Below are positions 1-11,821 of a stretch of DNA of 64,000 nucleotides, in pieces (position 1 is the first letter of the stretch; every line of letters begins with the position of its first letter). The notes under the pieces are model-generated. The model did not search any database, was not told where the DNA came from, and saw nothing but the letters and a program-made list of their open reading frames with translations. Position numbers and translations under genes: made by a program. Origin of the DNA: Diadema setosum (lineage: Eukaryota > Echinodermata > Echinoidea > Diadematoida > Diadematidae); the NCBI GenBank assembly GCA_033980235.1, contig CM067066.1, positions 30,956,680 to 31,020,679 of the forward strand. The letters run 5' to 3'.

Positions 1-98
1 TGTACAAACCGCCGTGGAATAACCCGTATGCTTAACCACATACGAACCGCCGTGGAATAACCCGTATGCTGAACCACACACGAACCACCGTGTACGGG
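1..98. repeat. 38-bp tandem repeat at the window edge
   Basis: Two full copies and part of a third copy of a 38-bp unit begin with AACCGCCGTGG at positions 7, 45 and 83; the third copy diverges after about 10 bases. The array touches the window edge, so its full length is unknown. It is more GC-rich than the flanking DNA and has no coding potential that I can see. Confidence 0.85.
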
Positions 99-1157
99 AC
101 CAACGACCAACGTTTGACCAACGTTTCCACGCAGACACTACACACATGCACACAGCGTATAACCGGACTAAACCATCCTCAACACTACGCACGTGCCAAA
201 TTAACCCTTTCGATCCCGAAAGAAATACGAACGTGAGCTTCCCTCACGCAGACACAGAAAGACGACCGATTTACATCAAAATGTATAACATATCACTCCG
301 CGTCCATCTGCATGCGCGCACACACACACACACTACGCCATAAACGCATCATGCTTTCTGAAATCGTAACACCTGCACATACAGTAAACTGTAACAATCA
401 CGATGCAAACTACATACAGTACTGTACGTAGTTGCGCGACGCGACGTAAACTGTATCGCGATCGCCCATGTCCACGACATAGCATAGAGTGCTACACACG
501 CTACTCACCGAAATTCATCGGCCAAGCGAGAACGAAAAAACACTCCTGGGATCATATCAAGCCCGACCAAATCACCTAAGTCCGCAGAAAAACTGCCGAA
601 CTCCTGTGACGTGCCCCCGGGAGGTTAACTTGGCCTAACGAACCATCATAACCACCAAAAATACCCAGACTCTCAAACAAGGTGTTTGGTCGATCTCGGT
701 CATCTTGTCGAACTCTTTATTTACATATTCCTCCGCGGAACAATCAAGTGCCCAGAAATGATAATACAATGCACATGTATCCATAACAATACTCTTCTCT
801 CCTCTCCATATCTTCACCTTACGTTGGGTGTGTCTGTTATTTCATTTCCTCAGCGTATCGTTACGTAAAAGCATAATCTTTTATGTAATTACATTCCTTA
901 AAATCAGCAAAGACCTGACGTGTCAGTATACGTCCCGACTTGATAAAAAATCTCTAGCGATGGGATGAGTTTTTCATCTTTACTGTCATTGTTAGTTTGT
1001 TTGTTTTATTATTGGGACGTGGAAAAATTTATCTACATGTCTCACAAGAGTGTTCTTAGTTGACAGAAAGTCGCGAGACAAAAAAGAAAAATAATATGAC
1101 TGTAAGGTGTCTAAACACTTCATAATTTGGAGTAAAATGACAGTCTGCGATACTTAC
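99..1157 (-). other. Partial intron of GPCR copy 1 and unassigned DNA
   Basis: Positions 780-1157 match the donor-side half of the introns of copies 3-7, including the stretch with CCTTACGTT and TCTGTTATTTCATT. Left of about 780 the match stops and the sequence is unrelated to the other introns. Exon 2 of copy 1 must therefore lie beyond the left edge or be lost. Positions 99-640 show no gene or repeat that I recognise. A short minus-strand open frame at 635-817 has no recognisable motif. Confidence 0.5.
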
Positions 1158-1409
1158 TGTGTTCAGCAATTTGTCGAGCAACAAATTTGCGCTGCAAAAA
1201 GCTACGAAGAAATCTGATAGAGCCAGACTGAAGATGAAGATATTTTGAGACTTTCTGAGGGCGGGAATAGCAAGGAGGGCAAACAGTGTGAGAAAATTGC
1301 CTAACAATGCCAGGGAGTGCATAGCCATCGCTATTCCATAAAGAATTGAAGATCGTAAGTGCAAGGAAGTTGGAACCCAGTCAACAGTGTAGTTTCCATC
1401 TTGATCCAT
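1158..1409 (-). CDS. Class A GPCR, copy 1, exon 1 only (partial gene)
   Basis: This is the first coding exon of a rhodopsin-type receptor, with 84 codons from the conserved MDQDGNYT start to a GTAAGT donor. It encodes an extracellular N-terminus with an N-Y-T glycosylation site, TM1 (about residues 22-46, with the GN pair at 37-38), a short loop with ALRKSQN, and TM2 with the SLALSD motif (D66, position 2.50). The frame stays open upstream to 1628, but that stretch spans the TATA-like box and is read as promoter and 5' UTR. Exon 2 is not in the window. It differs from the other copies at MAMHSLALLG in TM1. An intact gene is likely but unproven, since the left intron half is rearranged. Confidence 0.75.
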
Positions 1410-1477
1410 GTCTTGCAAACCTTGATTGGTGTGTATACGGTATACCAGTGACTCTGAGAAGCAAACTGAGGCATACA

Positions 1478-1489
1478 CCTTTATAAAGG
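1478..1489 (-). promoter_or_regulatory. TATA-like box, GPCR copy 1
   Basis: The near-palindrome CCTTTATAAAGG lies 69 bp upstream of the start codon. Other copies have it at 85-96 bp. A segment holding the TATATAACAC stretch found in the other copies is missing here. Confidence 0.5.
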
Positions 1490-2479
1490 TACCAAGCACA
1501 AGGCTCGTTTTTTTTTTACACCTGGATTCAAAGCATATTGGAAGGAGATTGAGAGTTGCATAGGGTCCCCCCCCCCTTTCGATCGATGCGTGCGCAAGCT
1601 GATAGCATACTTTGTTCGATAGATTCAAAACAAGGTAAGGCTATCACTCCCAAATTAATGTTGAAAGCAGGTTGAGGAGTTTGTGTATTGATTCAAAATG
1701 GGCTTTTCCGGGAAATTTCGCACTTTTGTCAGTCCATTTGATAGAGCGTTCATTCAATTTAGCAAAAACCCTCGCTATCGCACAGTCTGTCCTTCAAAAT
1801 TGCAACTTGTGCGTTTAGTTTAGCACTTCGGTCAATGGAATTTGCACATATTATGTGGCTTTTGAATTCGTACAAAGGGTATTCAAATTGGCAGGTTCTC
1901 GGCGTTCATACAAATTCGTCATCACTGTCCAAATGGGAATTTGAGTCATTCAATTTCGCGAACGAAACCTCGGAATAAAGAACATCTCCCCTTGTGGGTG
2001 TAGAGGATTTCTTTTCTTTTTTTTTATTTGCTAGTCTGATAACTTTAGAAGCTAACTGTTTCACTTTTATTTGTCTGAAATCGTGATTTTAGATTTCAAG
2101 ACCGACTAGATCTGTAGAACAGGTATAATTACACAGTTCGTGGTTGTCCTGTTGAAAAACAAAAACAAAAACCCTTGACGATCTGACGGCGGATGTGGTA
2201 CAAACTGAAGTGTGTTTGAAAACCAAGATTGGAATTGTGGTGTGATTGATCGATTGATTACGGCGAGGCGTGCGAAATTGCGAAATATGGAAGGACTTTA
2301 CTTTGATATGTACTATGGCTTTGTCTACAAGACGGCCTTATTTTGTCTAATCCACGGATCCCTCTCTTTCTTTCAACCAGTCTTGTAATCTTCGCCTTTG
2401 CTGACAAAAGCATGCGCCCCTGCAAATATTTTGTTTTTTTCTCTATCACATAGGTCTTGTTCCTCTATACTCACAAACG

Positions 2480-2740
2480 GGCGATGTTCGTTATTCTGAA
2501 GGATCGTGTATGCGAAAATGAAATAGGCTTCGATGATTACATCATTTGTGGCGTTATTCCGAAGGTTCGTTATTCCGAAAGTGCATTTATCCAAAAATGA
2601 CGTAAGGTTCGCCATTCCGAAGGATTGTTAATCCGAAAATGAAATATGTTTCGTTGTCCCGAAGGTTGGTTAATCCAAAAACGAACAGTCAGAGGCACAT
2701 ATACTAACGAACCTCAGGAATATCGAAGTGTAATCCCTAA
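2480..2740. repeat. TTCG-type degenerate repeat, spacer S1
   Basis: Several diverged copies of a unit alternate GTTCGTTATTCCGAAGG with TTAATCCGAAAATGAAA. It is the same family as the arrays in the other spacers and introns. Confidence 0.7.
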
Positions 2741-3659
2741 AAACAACAACAGGCGAGACGAAAATTAAACGCGATAGTTGTCTCGAAAGTGAAATATCCT
2801 ATACGTAATCTATAGGTCCTAGATGAAGGAAAAATAAATGATGAACACTGATACATAAAACAGACGTTTTAAAAGAAGCAATTCGGAGCAAAATCTGGGC
2901 AAAAATTTACAAAATGAGTCGTACACTTGGTTTCAACAGAATTTTATTAAATACTGCTTTGTGGGACCTTTCGTCGCTCTAAATATCGCATCTTCTTCAA
3001 TTTACCGAGAGGCTATAGACGGGGTCAGACCACACAAAACAAACAAACTAGTATCTTTTTTAATAACTCATCAATGATTATGACGAAACTATATCAAATA
3101 GCTTCTATAATTTTTTTTTGACCTTCAGTCCCCATCATTGCCCGTAGTAAATGCTTATTATCAAGGACATGTGTTTGTAGATCCTTGAGACAGACAAAAA
3201 AGAAATCCTTTTGCAGAAATTCATTAAAAAAACCCGAGCATTACTCTGCCATCCTGATTAAGATGGAAATGCTAATAACCTGAAAAGACCAGAGTTGAAG
3301 AATGGCTTGTATGTGGAATGATTATATGACGTATCATACCGTCTGTACACTGACATCAATATCAGTCACAATTTTCCTTAAGTTTGTTTGTTTTGCAAAG
3401 GAGAGTCGCGGACATTTAATAAACTAATTAACTTCATTACATATACGCCTGTGGTATCTTATATCGCAGTAATGATAATGATAAAAGTATGCCTGTATTT
3501 TTAGTGCAATTACCATTGATCTTGTCGTCAATATATTATCATCGTTATCACTGTCATTACAATTCTTATCGTTACGATGATTTTGTTATATAAAGGAGTC
3601 TCGTTAAGCATGTGTTTTTGAAGCTGGGAATGGAGAACCATTCTGCGCAGCTCGAATAT

Positions 3660-4813
3660 CAGTATAGGTTTTCCGGTCCAATTTCTATCAGATTTGCATT
3701 CGAACTAATGAAAAGGCGTTCAAATTCAAGCGATTTTGGTCACTGCTCTACTCTCACGGTTCATTTTGATTCTTTGAGTATTCAATTTCATTACATGTCA
3801 TTCGTTTTGATTTTATTTCATTCAATTTAGAGAGAAATTCATTCAATTTAACCACTCGAAGTTGGCATTCAATTTCGCACCAGCTGGATAGACGTTTAAA
3901 TTCATGCCAAATACCAGTTTCAATTTCATTTATAGGAACACAACTTCGCACTTTTAAATTTCGAATTCAATCAACATACACAAATGTTATATACGGGACT
4001 TTTTTCTTCACTGTCATACGATTGGATGACACAATTTCATTTTAATTTCAAAGTCTCCTTTAATTATCTTAATTGTTAAGGATGTATTTCTTTCCCGTCA
4101 ACCTTTCTGTCATTTTCAATTAATCCCTAACAGTATGGATGTAATATTTATTACGAAATAGCAACATCCCACAGTATCATAGGGGTCATGTACGTCTAGG
4201 GGGATCCATTTTGATTCAATTCCTTTGTTCCCCGTGTCCATGTCATAAGTTGCCGCAATATGATCAGCTGTAGATAGACCTATTTCACCAAAGAGTTATA
4301 TCGCTATTTTTTTCTGGTTGTCAAGGTCATGCATCATCCACTAATTCTGTCCGTATTGGAGATGTTCACGCATATTCCGTAGTAGCGGCTAGAATCGTGT
4401 ATGAATAAAGTGTAAATGTTTGTGTTTGAAAGTGGGGTTATACGAGTTATTAAGTAATATGAGTCAAAAGTCACATTTCAAGGTATATCAAGTTTGCATT
4501 TTCAAAACAGCTGAGTAACTACATAGAATAAAAGCAACAATGAAAAAGACTGTCCTTACTTTTGAGTTGTTTGCCTTATCGTGAATTTGAATTCCTTAAC
4601 GCTCTCCACGGCGGTGCTGATACGATTTTGAATACGCTGCACTTGCATTTCTAATTTGAATTCCCCTTTTTACACCCTTATGTGAGAAACTCATGAAATC
4701 ACAATCCATGCTGATAAAATTAAATCGACTGAACTAGTTACCTTTCAAATTTCAAATGACCGCATTGTCAAATTGAATGCAAATCTGATTAAATTGGGCG
4801 GGAAAACCTATAT
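3660..4813. mobile_element. Non-autonomous element with inverted ends
   Basis: The left arm near 3662-3702 (TATAGGTTTTCC then CAGATTTGCATTC) recurs in reverse complement near 4775-4812. The interior is AT-rich with many ATTCAATTT motifs and has no transposase. The segment separates blocks that are contiguous in spacer S7, consistent with insertion. Exact ends and target duplication are not resolved. Confidence 0.5.
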
Positions 4814-6700
4814 GCTCGCTCCCGCCGATAAGATGCGCTCATGTTGGGTATTCATCGACTCTAAACTCCGTACGGTGTGCGAATAATAGAAACATCAGAA
4901 TTCTGCCCCAATGGGGTTAATGTGAGTAGTTTTATAACGTTCTGGAAACTACTTAAAATACATTAGCATTTGCACTTCACTCAAAGGAGCTCTGAACTGA
5001 GTTTAGGGGAATAGTATTTAAGAAGAATTTATTTTGACTTTACAGCTTTTAAGATGACATATACTGCCATACCACAAAATTGTATTTCTTTTTGGAAGCC
5101 CAATGCAACCCGCAGAGAAAAGAGAGGAAATAAAACGTATTGAGCATGTTGAGATTATTTATTCAATTTGTTCTCTTCTATGCCTATCTCACAAACAAAA
5201 CAAACTAACAAACAAACACAATTCAGTATATCTGTATTCTTAAAATGGCATAAATACTTACCACGTATCTGACTGTCCATGCAAATTTACTGAGTTAGAA
5301 AAAAAAAAAGAAACAATAGCAGATTAAACGAACCAGAAAATCAATGATCCGGGTCAATTTCTTTCAGACATTCTATAATAGGAATTCCATAGAAACGTAA
5401 ATTACAGTATAGAGCTATTGTGATGCTGATGCTACACATGGGATAAATCGTGTCAAATACAAAAGAAAACTAGGAAAGAAGATGGAGGTCTAAAACGGTA
5501 TCATATCTCCACTTGTTATCCTTTTTTAATTCTAAAGTTATACTTTGCTCTCATCCAACACCAACACAATGCTGAATTCCTGAGTTCTCACTCAAGTTCT
5601 GCTAAAAATTGTTATTACATGTGCTAAACGTTATCTATTGATAATCTTCTTTCTTTGCCTTTGACTGATTTGAACTCCTAAATATAGTAAAGTTGACCAA
5701 TATTTTTTTCTCTTGTAAGTAATTCTTTATAAGTAATCAGTAATAATTTGTGTACTGTAATGAAAGTAACCACAGTGTGGACCCAGAATTTCATAGTTAG
5801 AATTTGAAATAACGTATTGAGAACTAGTAGGTTTGGTTTAAAATGACCAAGTTGAACATTTACAAAGAAATTAATTCCAAATATCCATCCTCGATCAATG
5901 TAGACATTTACAGTACGATCTTGACAGAAATGACAGGATATTTCAGTGAGGCTCCTCGAACTTCGCGAAGATAATCTGATAATGGAATACTATACAGTAG
6001 TAATCTCAACTTGACATTGATTTTGCTCAATCAAGCACTACCAATAGCAGTGACAATGTGTTTTAATTAAAACATAAAAAATTTTAAGATAGAACTAAGT
6101 ATTTGTGAAGTATTGTGTCTGTGCCAGTTACACATTGTACTAGTTGATGTAGCTGTAAATATGGTATCATTCATTCCATCCATGACATCCATCTGACAGC
6201 CACCCTTCCTCAGTCAAGCTCCTTTCTCAGGGTTTCTGTCTCTGGTCAAGATCAACGAATCTTCCGACATGCTGATACATCACAATCTATTTCCACTTCC
6301 TTTCCGCGCCCACTGCATGCCATTCTGTCTTCAAAACATCTCATTGTATATTAGCAATATATGCAAGTGTAAACAATCACCGGAAAGTCATCGGAAAGTG
6401 TTTTGTAAACACCTGCTATACAGTGCAAATGCGTTGGAATATATTGCATTCTGACTCCAGCAACAAGCAGTCGTGCCTCGAACATTTTCCGACTGAGTCT
6501 GAGCGTCTATTACACGCCCATTAAATAAAAGTGGCGACAAAGATGCCCACAAACTTAAATGAATGCCAAGTAAGGGTATATGATTTTAATTGATTATCTT
6601 TAAATTCACACAATACGATGAACAGAACTTTCTCACATTTTATCAGCAAGACATCTAGCATTACTTAAAGAAGCCCTATAGCATTTATTTGAGCGTTTCT
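4814..6700. other. AT-rich DNA with no recognised feature
   Basis: No convincing open frame, RNA gene or element was seen. The open frame at 6269-6454 has no domain-like composition. Confidence 0.4.
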
Positions 6701-6757
6701 TGCAATCATGCATTAAGATTTGTCGTAAAAATGATAGATGCGAACGTTTGAAATTTG

Positions 6758-6792
6758 TGTGTGTGTATGTGTGTGTGTGTATGTATGTGTGA
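6758..6792. repeat. (TG)n microsatellite
   Basis: An imperfect TG/TATG run inside the shared array flank. Sister spacers have poly-T here instead. Confidence 0.8.
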
Positions 6793-7585
6793 ATAACAAA
6801 GACCTGAAGGATTTCATCTTTTACCTGACTGTCAGTGACATGCTGCTAGAGGATTCCTGTTTATTGATGTCAGTTTTCGGGGTAAACTGAATTGATTCTT
6901 CTTCTTTGTTAGACTTAAAGTCTCGTTTAATAATACGTCAATAATGTTTCCACTACTGCAATTACTGCAACTACAGATAACAGGTCGTATCTTGGGAAGG
7001 GCAATCTCTTATCCCCGTTTATTTTTTTTTTATTCTGACAAAAAGGACCAATACAATGCAAACATTTATTAAGATGCAAAGTTCTTACAAAAAATACAAA
7101 CAAAAAAGTGATATTGACAGATCTGAGTCATACTCAGCGAGGATAAAACATTATGAGCATGTTCATAGTATTACATTACTCCTCTACACTAAATGTGTAT
7201 GCCGCGTCGATGGCAATAATGAAAAGACAGTATGTTATCTACGGATGGCACTTCGATTAGGTTTTAATCATAAAACAAGATCGAAAGAGGGCTCCACTTA
7301 TGGTAATCTAGTCAACAACAAAAATAAAAAAGGTTGTTGCTGGTCAAAATCATTATACTGATCAATCAATACAATCTTACCCTCAGGGAACTAATCCAAA
7401 TCCATGTCCTCTGCCAATACGCCAATATAGTTAAATAACAGCCACGTGTTTCCAAACCGGACCCATTAAATTCACTTGGCGAAGCTATTCTAAATATCAG
7501 TTACTCGCATATTTAATCTACTTGTACCTTTTAGTAGTCGACTCGATTTTAGCTGAAAATGAACGTCACGGTTTACAAGCCTAAA

Positions 7586-10280
7586 TCATTTACGTCTCTT
7601 GGAAACGTTTGTGGACATATTATTTGAGCTGTTACCGAAAATTGATGACACGCGAGTTTCCTCTTCAGGTTTAGCACTTCTGAAACATTTCGTCAGCTGA
7701 CTTCGAAATTCCGTCAGACGCAGCCAGTACATGACCGGATTCAAGACCCCGTTGAGGGAGAGCAACAACATGCTAACCTCCAAAAGAGGTAAGGACCACG
7801 GTCCTCGAACCTCCGGTGCGTAGTAAGTGATAAGCATGAACCCCAGCCACAGAACCCAGCACACAAATGTTGACCCAATCACCAAGCCGAACGTGATGAG
7901 AACTTTCATCTGGTTCTTTGCCCGACGCTTGAGGGATATATCGGAAAGGCCGATACCTTTAGATATCGATGCAATTCTAAGATATATCGCGAGGTAGCAG
8001 AAAGTCGCCAAAAAGAGCGAACAAGTGTTGACAAGCGGCATGAGTCCCAAAGAGGCCATGATGTTGTCGACATACCGAAACAGTAGATTGAACGAAGCGA
8101 TAATGACGGTCCAAAGCAAGATGCAAACTGCGATCGATCGTCTTGCAGTCACGAGACGTCGATTACCAAATGGATCGAGACGAAGGACGAGGAACCGATG
8201 TACTGCAATCGCCAATGTACTCAGCAGTGATAACATCATTGCAGGGTAAAGCATGGCCTCCACGTATAGGGTGAACTAAAATGAGGGCGAAATCGAGAGA
8301 CAATTTCGGGATCGGTTACAGATCATTATTCCGAAGGTTCGTTAATCCGAAAATTCAATTCAATTCAGTTGAAATGATATTTCTATTTCCAATAACACAT
8401 ACTTTTTTTTATAGACATAGATTCAAAGAAATCAAAACTTACAATGGATTACAACAATAAATGTACGGAAACACACACATACATGTACAACACTATCAGA
8501 GTAAACAAGAATTAACGTAGGCAGAGCAAACAAACAAGGGGAAGGGACTGGTTAGAGGGAGAAGGAAGGCGGAAAGGAAAAGAAGGAAAGGAGAGAGAAG
8601 AGGAAATAAGGACTATTGAGAGGAAGCAGGGGTCCGTTAATTGGTATGGGCAAGGTAATTGACTTAAAGGAAATTTTGCAAACGAAATCAAAACAAAAAA
8701 CAAAAAATAAAAACAAAACGTAATCCGAATATTATCTAAAGAATAACAACCCAAACTGATTATGCCTTCAATTTTCTCTTGAATACAGCAAGACTCGGTA
8801 CATCTTTTAGATCATCATTTATTGGTTCCAAAATTTTGGTTCTGTATAAACAAACTTATTCCGGGCAGGAATGATTTAAGAAGTAAGGGAAAATGAAATT
8901 CATTTGATCTTCGTATAGAGGTATACGTGTAAAAGATAACATTTCTACAAAATACATTATCAAATACTTTGGACAACTCACTTTTCTTGAAATTAAACAT
9001 AAATTGTCCTAATTGATGTAAGTATAAATTTGTTACCTTTAAAATTCTATTACTCAAAAAAAAAAAATCTTCATTTTGGTCATAAGGTTGTACGTGACAT
9101 TCCCCAAGCGAGCATACCGTAGGGGTTCAGATATGGAAGTATGAGATTATCATATAAAGTAAGTAAAGCATGGGTCAGGAACATACTTCAACAAATTGAT
9201 AATTTCATTATTCTGAGATATAACCTTACAGCACTCGTTAACATAAAATTTCAATGACATCTAATTATCTATATAAACACCAAGAAATTTAATACATGAA
9301 ACAATTACAATTGGAGTGTCCTCAAGGACAACGTTGCCAGGTAGCGTTTCAAGTGAATTACTAAAAAGCGTAAACTTTGTCCTTTGCAAATGATGAGTGA
9401 TAATTTGTTTGCCAGGATCCATTGTGTAACATCAGCTCTTCATTGATAGTTTGCAGGAGAATTTCGGGATCTCTTTGAGAATGAAATAAGACTGGACAGC
9501 GCATGAATCAAATGCGCATATATTTCTTCTAGAATTTTCATGATGTCTATACATGTGGCATAAGTTCATGTGTTTATTTGTATTGTATAGCGGTCTTAGA
9601 CGAGAATTACTTTAAGCCACCAACGTAACGATTAACGTGTGTCAATATTTTTCTGCAGTTGCAAAAATCTACTTGTTAACAATCAAGATACTAATGTAAG
9701 GATATCATTGTCTGCAAATTTTGGTAGAATGTACTAGTATTTTACCTACCTTTTCTTCTTCCCAACCTAACGAAATTCGTTCGGCCTATGCATTTCACTC
9801 GTGTGAGTTCGACGAGAGCTACACTTAATTATTAGGTGTTTGATAAGCAAAGATTACTTGAATAAGGTTTGTGCGACACGGGTTTTGCTACGTCAAGTTA
9901 TTCAATAATATTGGTTTGACAAAAAAAAAACGAGATAACAACTTCTTTTTAATTTTAATGTGACTGTAAGATGTCTCAAACACTTCGTGATTTGGACTAC
10001 TAAGTATAAGTCAGTCTGCGTTACTTACTGTGTTCAGCAATGAATCCAGCAACAAACTTGCACTACAGAAAGCTATAAGGAAATCTGATAGAGCCAGACT
10101 GAAGATAAAGATATTTTGAGACTTTCTGAGGGCGGGAACGGAAAGGAGGGCAAACAGCGTCAGAAAATTGTCCAACAATCCCAAGAAGTGCAGAGCTGTC
10201 GCTGTCCCACGCAGAATTGAAGATCGCAGATCGAAGGAGGTTGAAACCCAATCAACAGTGTAGTTTCCGTCTTGATCCAT
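7586..10280 (-). CDS. Class A GPCR, copy 2 (313 aa, two exons)
   Basis: Exon 1 is 10029-10280 and exon 2 is 7586-8275; the phase-0 intron uses GTAAGT and TTTTAG. The predicted protein is a seven-TM receptor of the plasma membrane. D66 marks TM2, HRF at 110-112 replaces DRY at the end of TM3, W139 lies in TM4, CWVL at 223-226 replaces CWxP in TM6, and NPVMY at 263-267 is the TM7 motif. No Cys is found at the usual start of TM3. Here the TM1 GN pair is DN, unlike all other copies. The tail is rich in Ser and basic residues and ends KRRK. The intron is 1,753 bp against 723-849 bp elsewhere, because a degraded LINE sits in it. The usual TATA-like box is altered. Function as a chemoreceptor is inferred from tandem expansion only. 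Confidence 0.85.
8326..8356. repeat. TTCG repeat remnant in copy 2 intron
   Basis: About one unit (TTATTCCGAAGG, GTTAATCCGAAAA) survives next to exon 2 before the LINE tail interrupts it. Confidence 0.7.
8357..9460 (-). pseudogene. Degraded LINE reverse transcriptase in copy 2 intron
   Basis: In three minus-strand frames the conceptual translation carries the usual end of a non-LTR reverse transcriptase. A NKLSL stretch near 9,400 is followed by FLGVYIDN-like residues near 9,290, YGMLAWG near 9,110, and an RRSNEFHFP block with LFIQNQNFG near 8,840-8,920. Stops and frameshifts show that it is dead. The 3' end has an ATTGA-type tail at 8,357-8,375, as in the LINE at the right edge of the window. 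It appears to have inserted into the TTCG repeat of this intron. CR1/L2/Jockey-like class is inferred from layout only. Confidence 0.75.
9461..9960. other. Remaining intron DNA of copy 2
   Basis: This part lacks the block seen in the introns of copies 3-7 (TCTTCACCTTACG and following). No gene or recognisable element was seen. Confidence 0.4.
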
Positions 10281-11394
10281 GTTTTTGAAAAACTTGGTTG
10301 GTGCGTGTATTCGGTATACCAGTGATTAAGTGACTCTGCGAAGCAATGCCTTGTGTTATATAGGTTAAAGCTTAGGCATTTACCTTTACGAGGCTACAAG
10401 CTTGTCTTTCTGCATATGGATTCTAAAGCATATTGGAAAGAGACTGAGAGTTTTTTTTCCTTCGATCGATGCGCGCGCAAGCTGACATCATACTTTGTTC
10501 CATAGATTCAAACAAGGTAAGCCTGTCACTCTCAAAGTAATATTACGAAGCAGGTTGATGAATTTGTGTATTGAATTGAACATGTGACTCTGCCGTAAAA
10601 CTCGTGTGTCCTTCAGTGTTTTTTTTTTTTTTTCTTCTTCTTCACTTTTTTTATTACTGGTCGCGCTCAACGTTTAAGTGTGTTTGTGATGTTGTACATG
10701 TAGCTTTTATCAGTATGCTTCGTCTATTTGATCTCAATTGCATCATTCTTTATCCATTTAGTGTAAGTCATGTGGCAGCGCCCCTCGGTTGAGCAATGGA
10801 AAAACTGAAATGAATACCCTGCTAATGAGGTACAAGGAATAAATACTGATAAATCAATTTTGTAAAAGTTTTCTTTTTCTTTTCTTTTTTTAAGTGTAAC
10901 AGAGATTATGATAAAACTATTTGCGAGAGGACATAAAAGATATGCAGTGGCACATGCCTTTGTCAAAAAAGCCAAAGATTACAAGATTTGATATCGAGAG
11001 AAAAAGAAAGAAAGAGAGAGAGAGAGAGATCATTGGATTGGACACAACAGGGTCGTCTTGTAGACAAAACAATTTAATTGTGGAGTTTTTCAATTATTTC
11101 GAAATTTCACACCCCTATTGCGATCAAAATTCATTTCAGTTTGCTTCACATTAACCGTCATATCGTCAAGGGTTTTTCAACATAAAACAGTGTATCAACA
11201 CGTTCTACAGATCTGGTCAGATCTGATCTAAAAGCTCGTTTTAAGAAATATGAGAGAGAAACGTTTAGCTTCCAAAGTTTAGTGGACTAAAGTGCTCGTC
11301 TTACACGCACAAACGGATGATTTTTAAGAGGTTCCTTTATCCAAACATAAAATACCAGTGTTAAAGGTTTGTTCCTCTGCACCCACAAACGGGT

Positions 11395-11745
11395 GATATT
11401 TGTTATTCCGAAGGTTCGTGTATCTGAAAATGAAATAAGATTTGTCATACCGAATTTCGTTATTACGAAACACACAAATTTCCAATACCCAGATGTTTGT
11501 TAATCTGAAAATGAAATAGGCGTTGTTAATACAAATATTTGTGGCGTTTTTCGAAAGGTGTGTTAAGCCAAAAATCAAATAAGGTTCCTTTAAATTTCGA
11601 AGAATCGTTAATCGTTAATGGATGGTTCATTTATCCGAGAATGAAATATTTGTTTCATTATTTCGAAGGCTCGTTAATCCGAAAACGAATCTTCGGAATT
11701 ACATTTTCCGATTATTCTACTTGCGGAATAACGAAATGTATCCCT
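11395..11745. repeat. TTCG-type degenerate repeat, spacer S2
   Basis: About eight diverged units built from TTATTCCGAAGGTTCGT and TTAATCCGAAAAxGAAAT, with a reverse-oriented part near 11,690-11,740. Confidence 0.75.
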
Positions 11746-11821
11746 TCAACAGCAGTTAAGACAAAAACTTTGAATATTGCTGTCTCCATAGAATGTCATA
11801 TCCCGTTCGTAATCCATAAAG

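Larger units (their letters stand above)
1410..7585. other. Spacer S1 between GPCR copies 1 and 2
   Basis: The spacer starts with the copy 1 promoter, then diverged array sequence, TTCG repeats and the block from 2,830 to 3,600 that is shared with spacer S7 at 45.8-48 kb. It lacks the large palindrome of S2-S6: the junction near 2,800-2,835 reads straight through. Positions 3,600-6,700 are mostly private to this spacer and hold an inverted-repeat element. From about 6,700 to 7,585 it rejoins the common 3' flank of the array. I see no gene. Confidence 0.6.

Noticed and set aside
686..868. Overlapping small frames on both strands at 635-868
   Set aside because: No recognisable motif and partly within the intron of copy 1. 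A diverged transposon fragment is possible but unsupported.
1410..1628. N-terminal extension of GPCR copy 1 (and similar ones in copies 3, 4, 6 and 7)
   Set aside because: The extensions are not conserved between copies and run up to or across the TATA-like box, so they are 5' UTR or promoter. All copies share the MDQDGNYT start.
8025..8249. Plus-strand open frame, also at 15,271, 21,787, 30,025, 36,280 and 42,208
   Set aside because: Another antisense shadow of GPCR exon 2.
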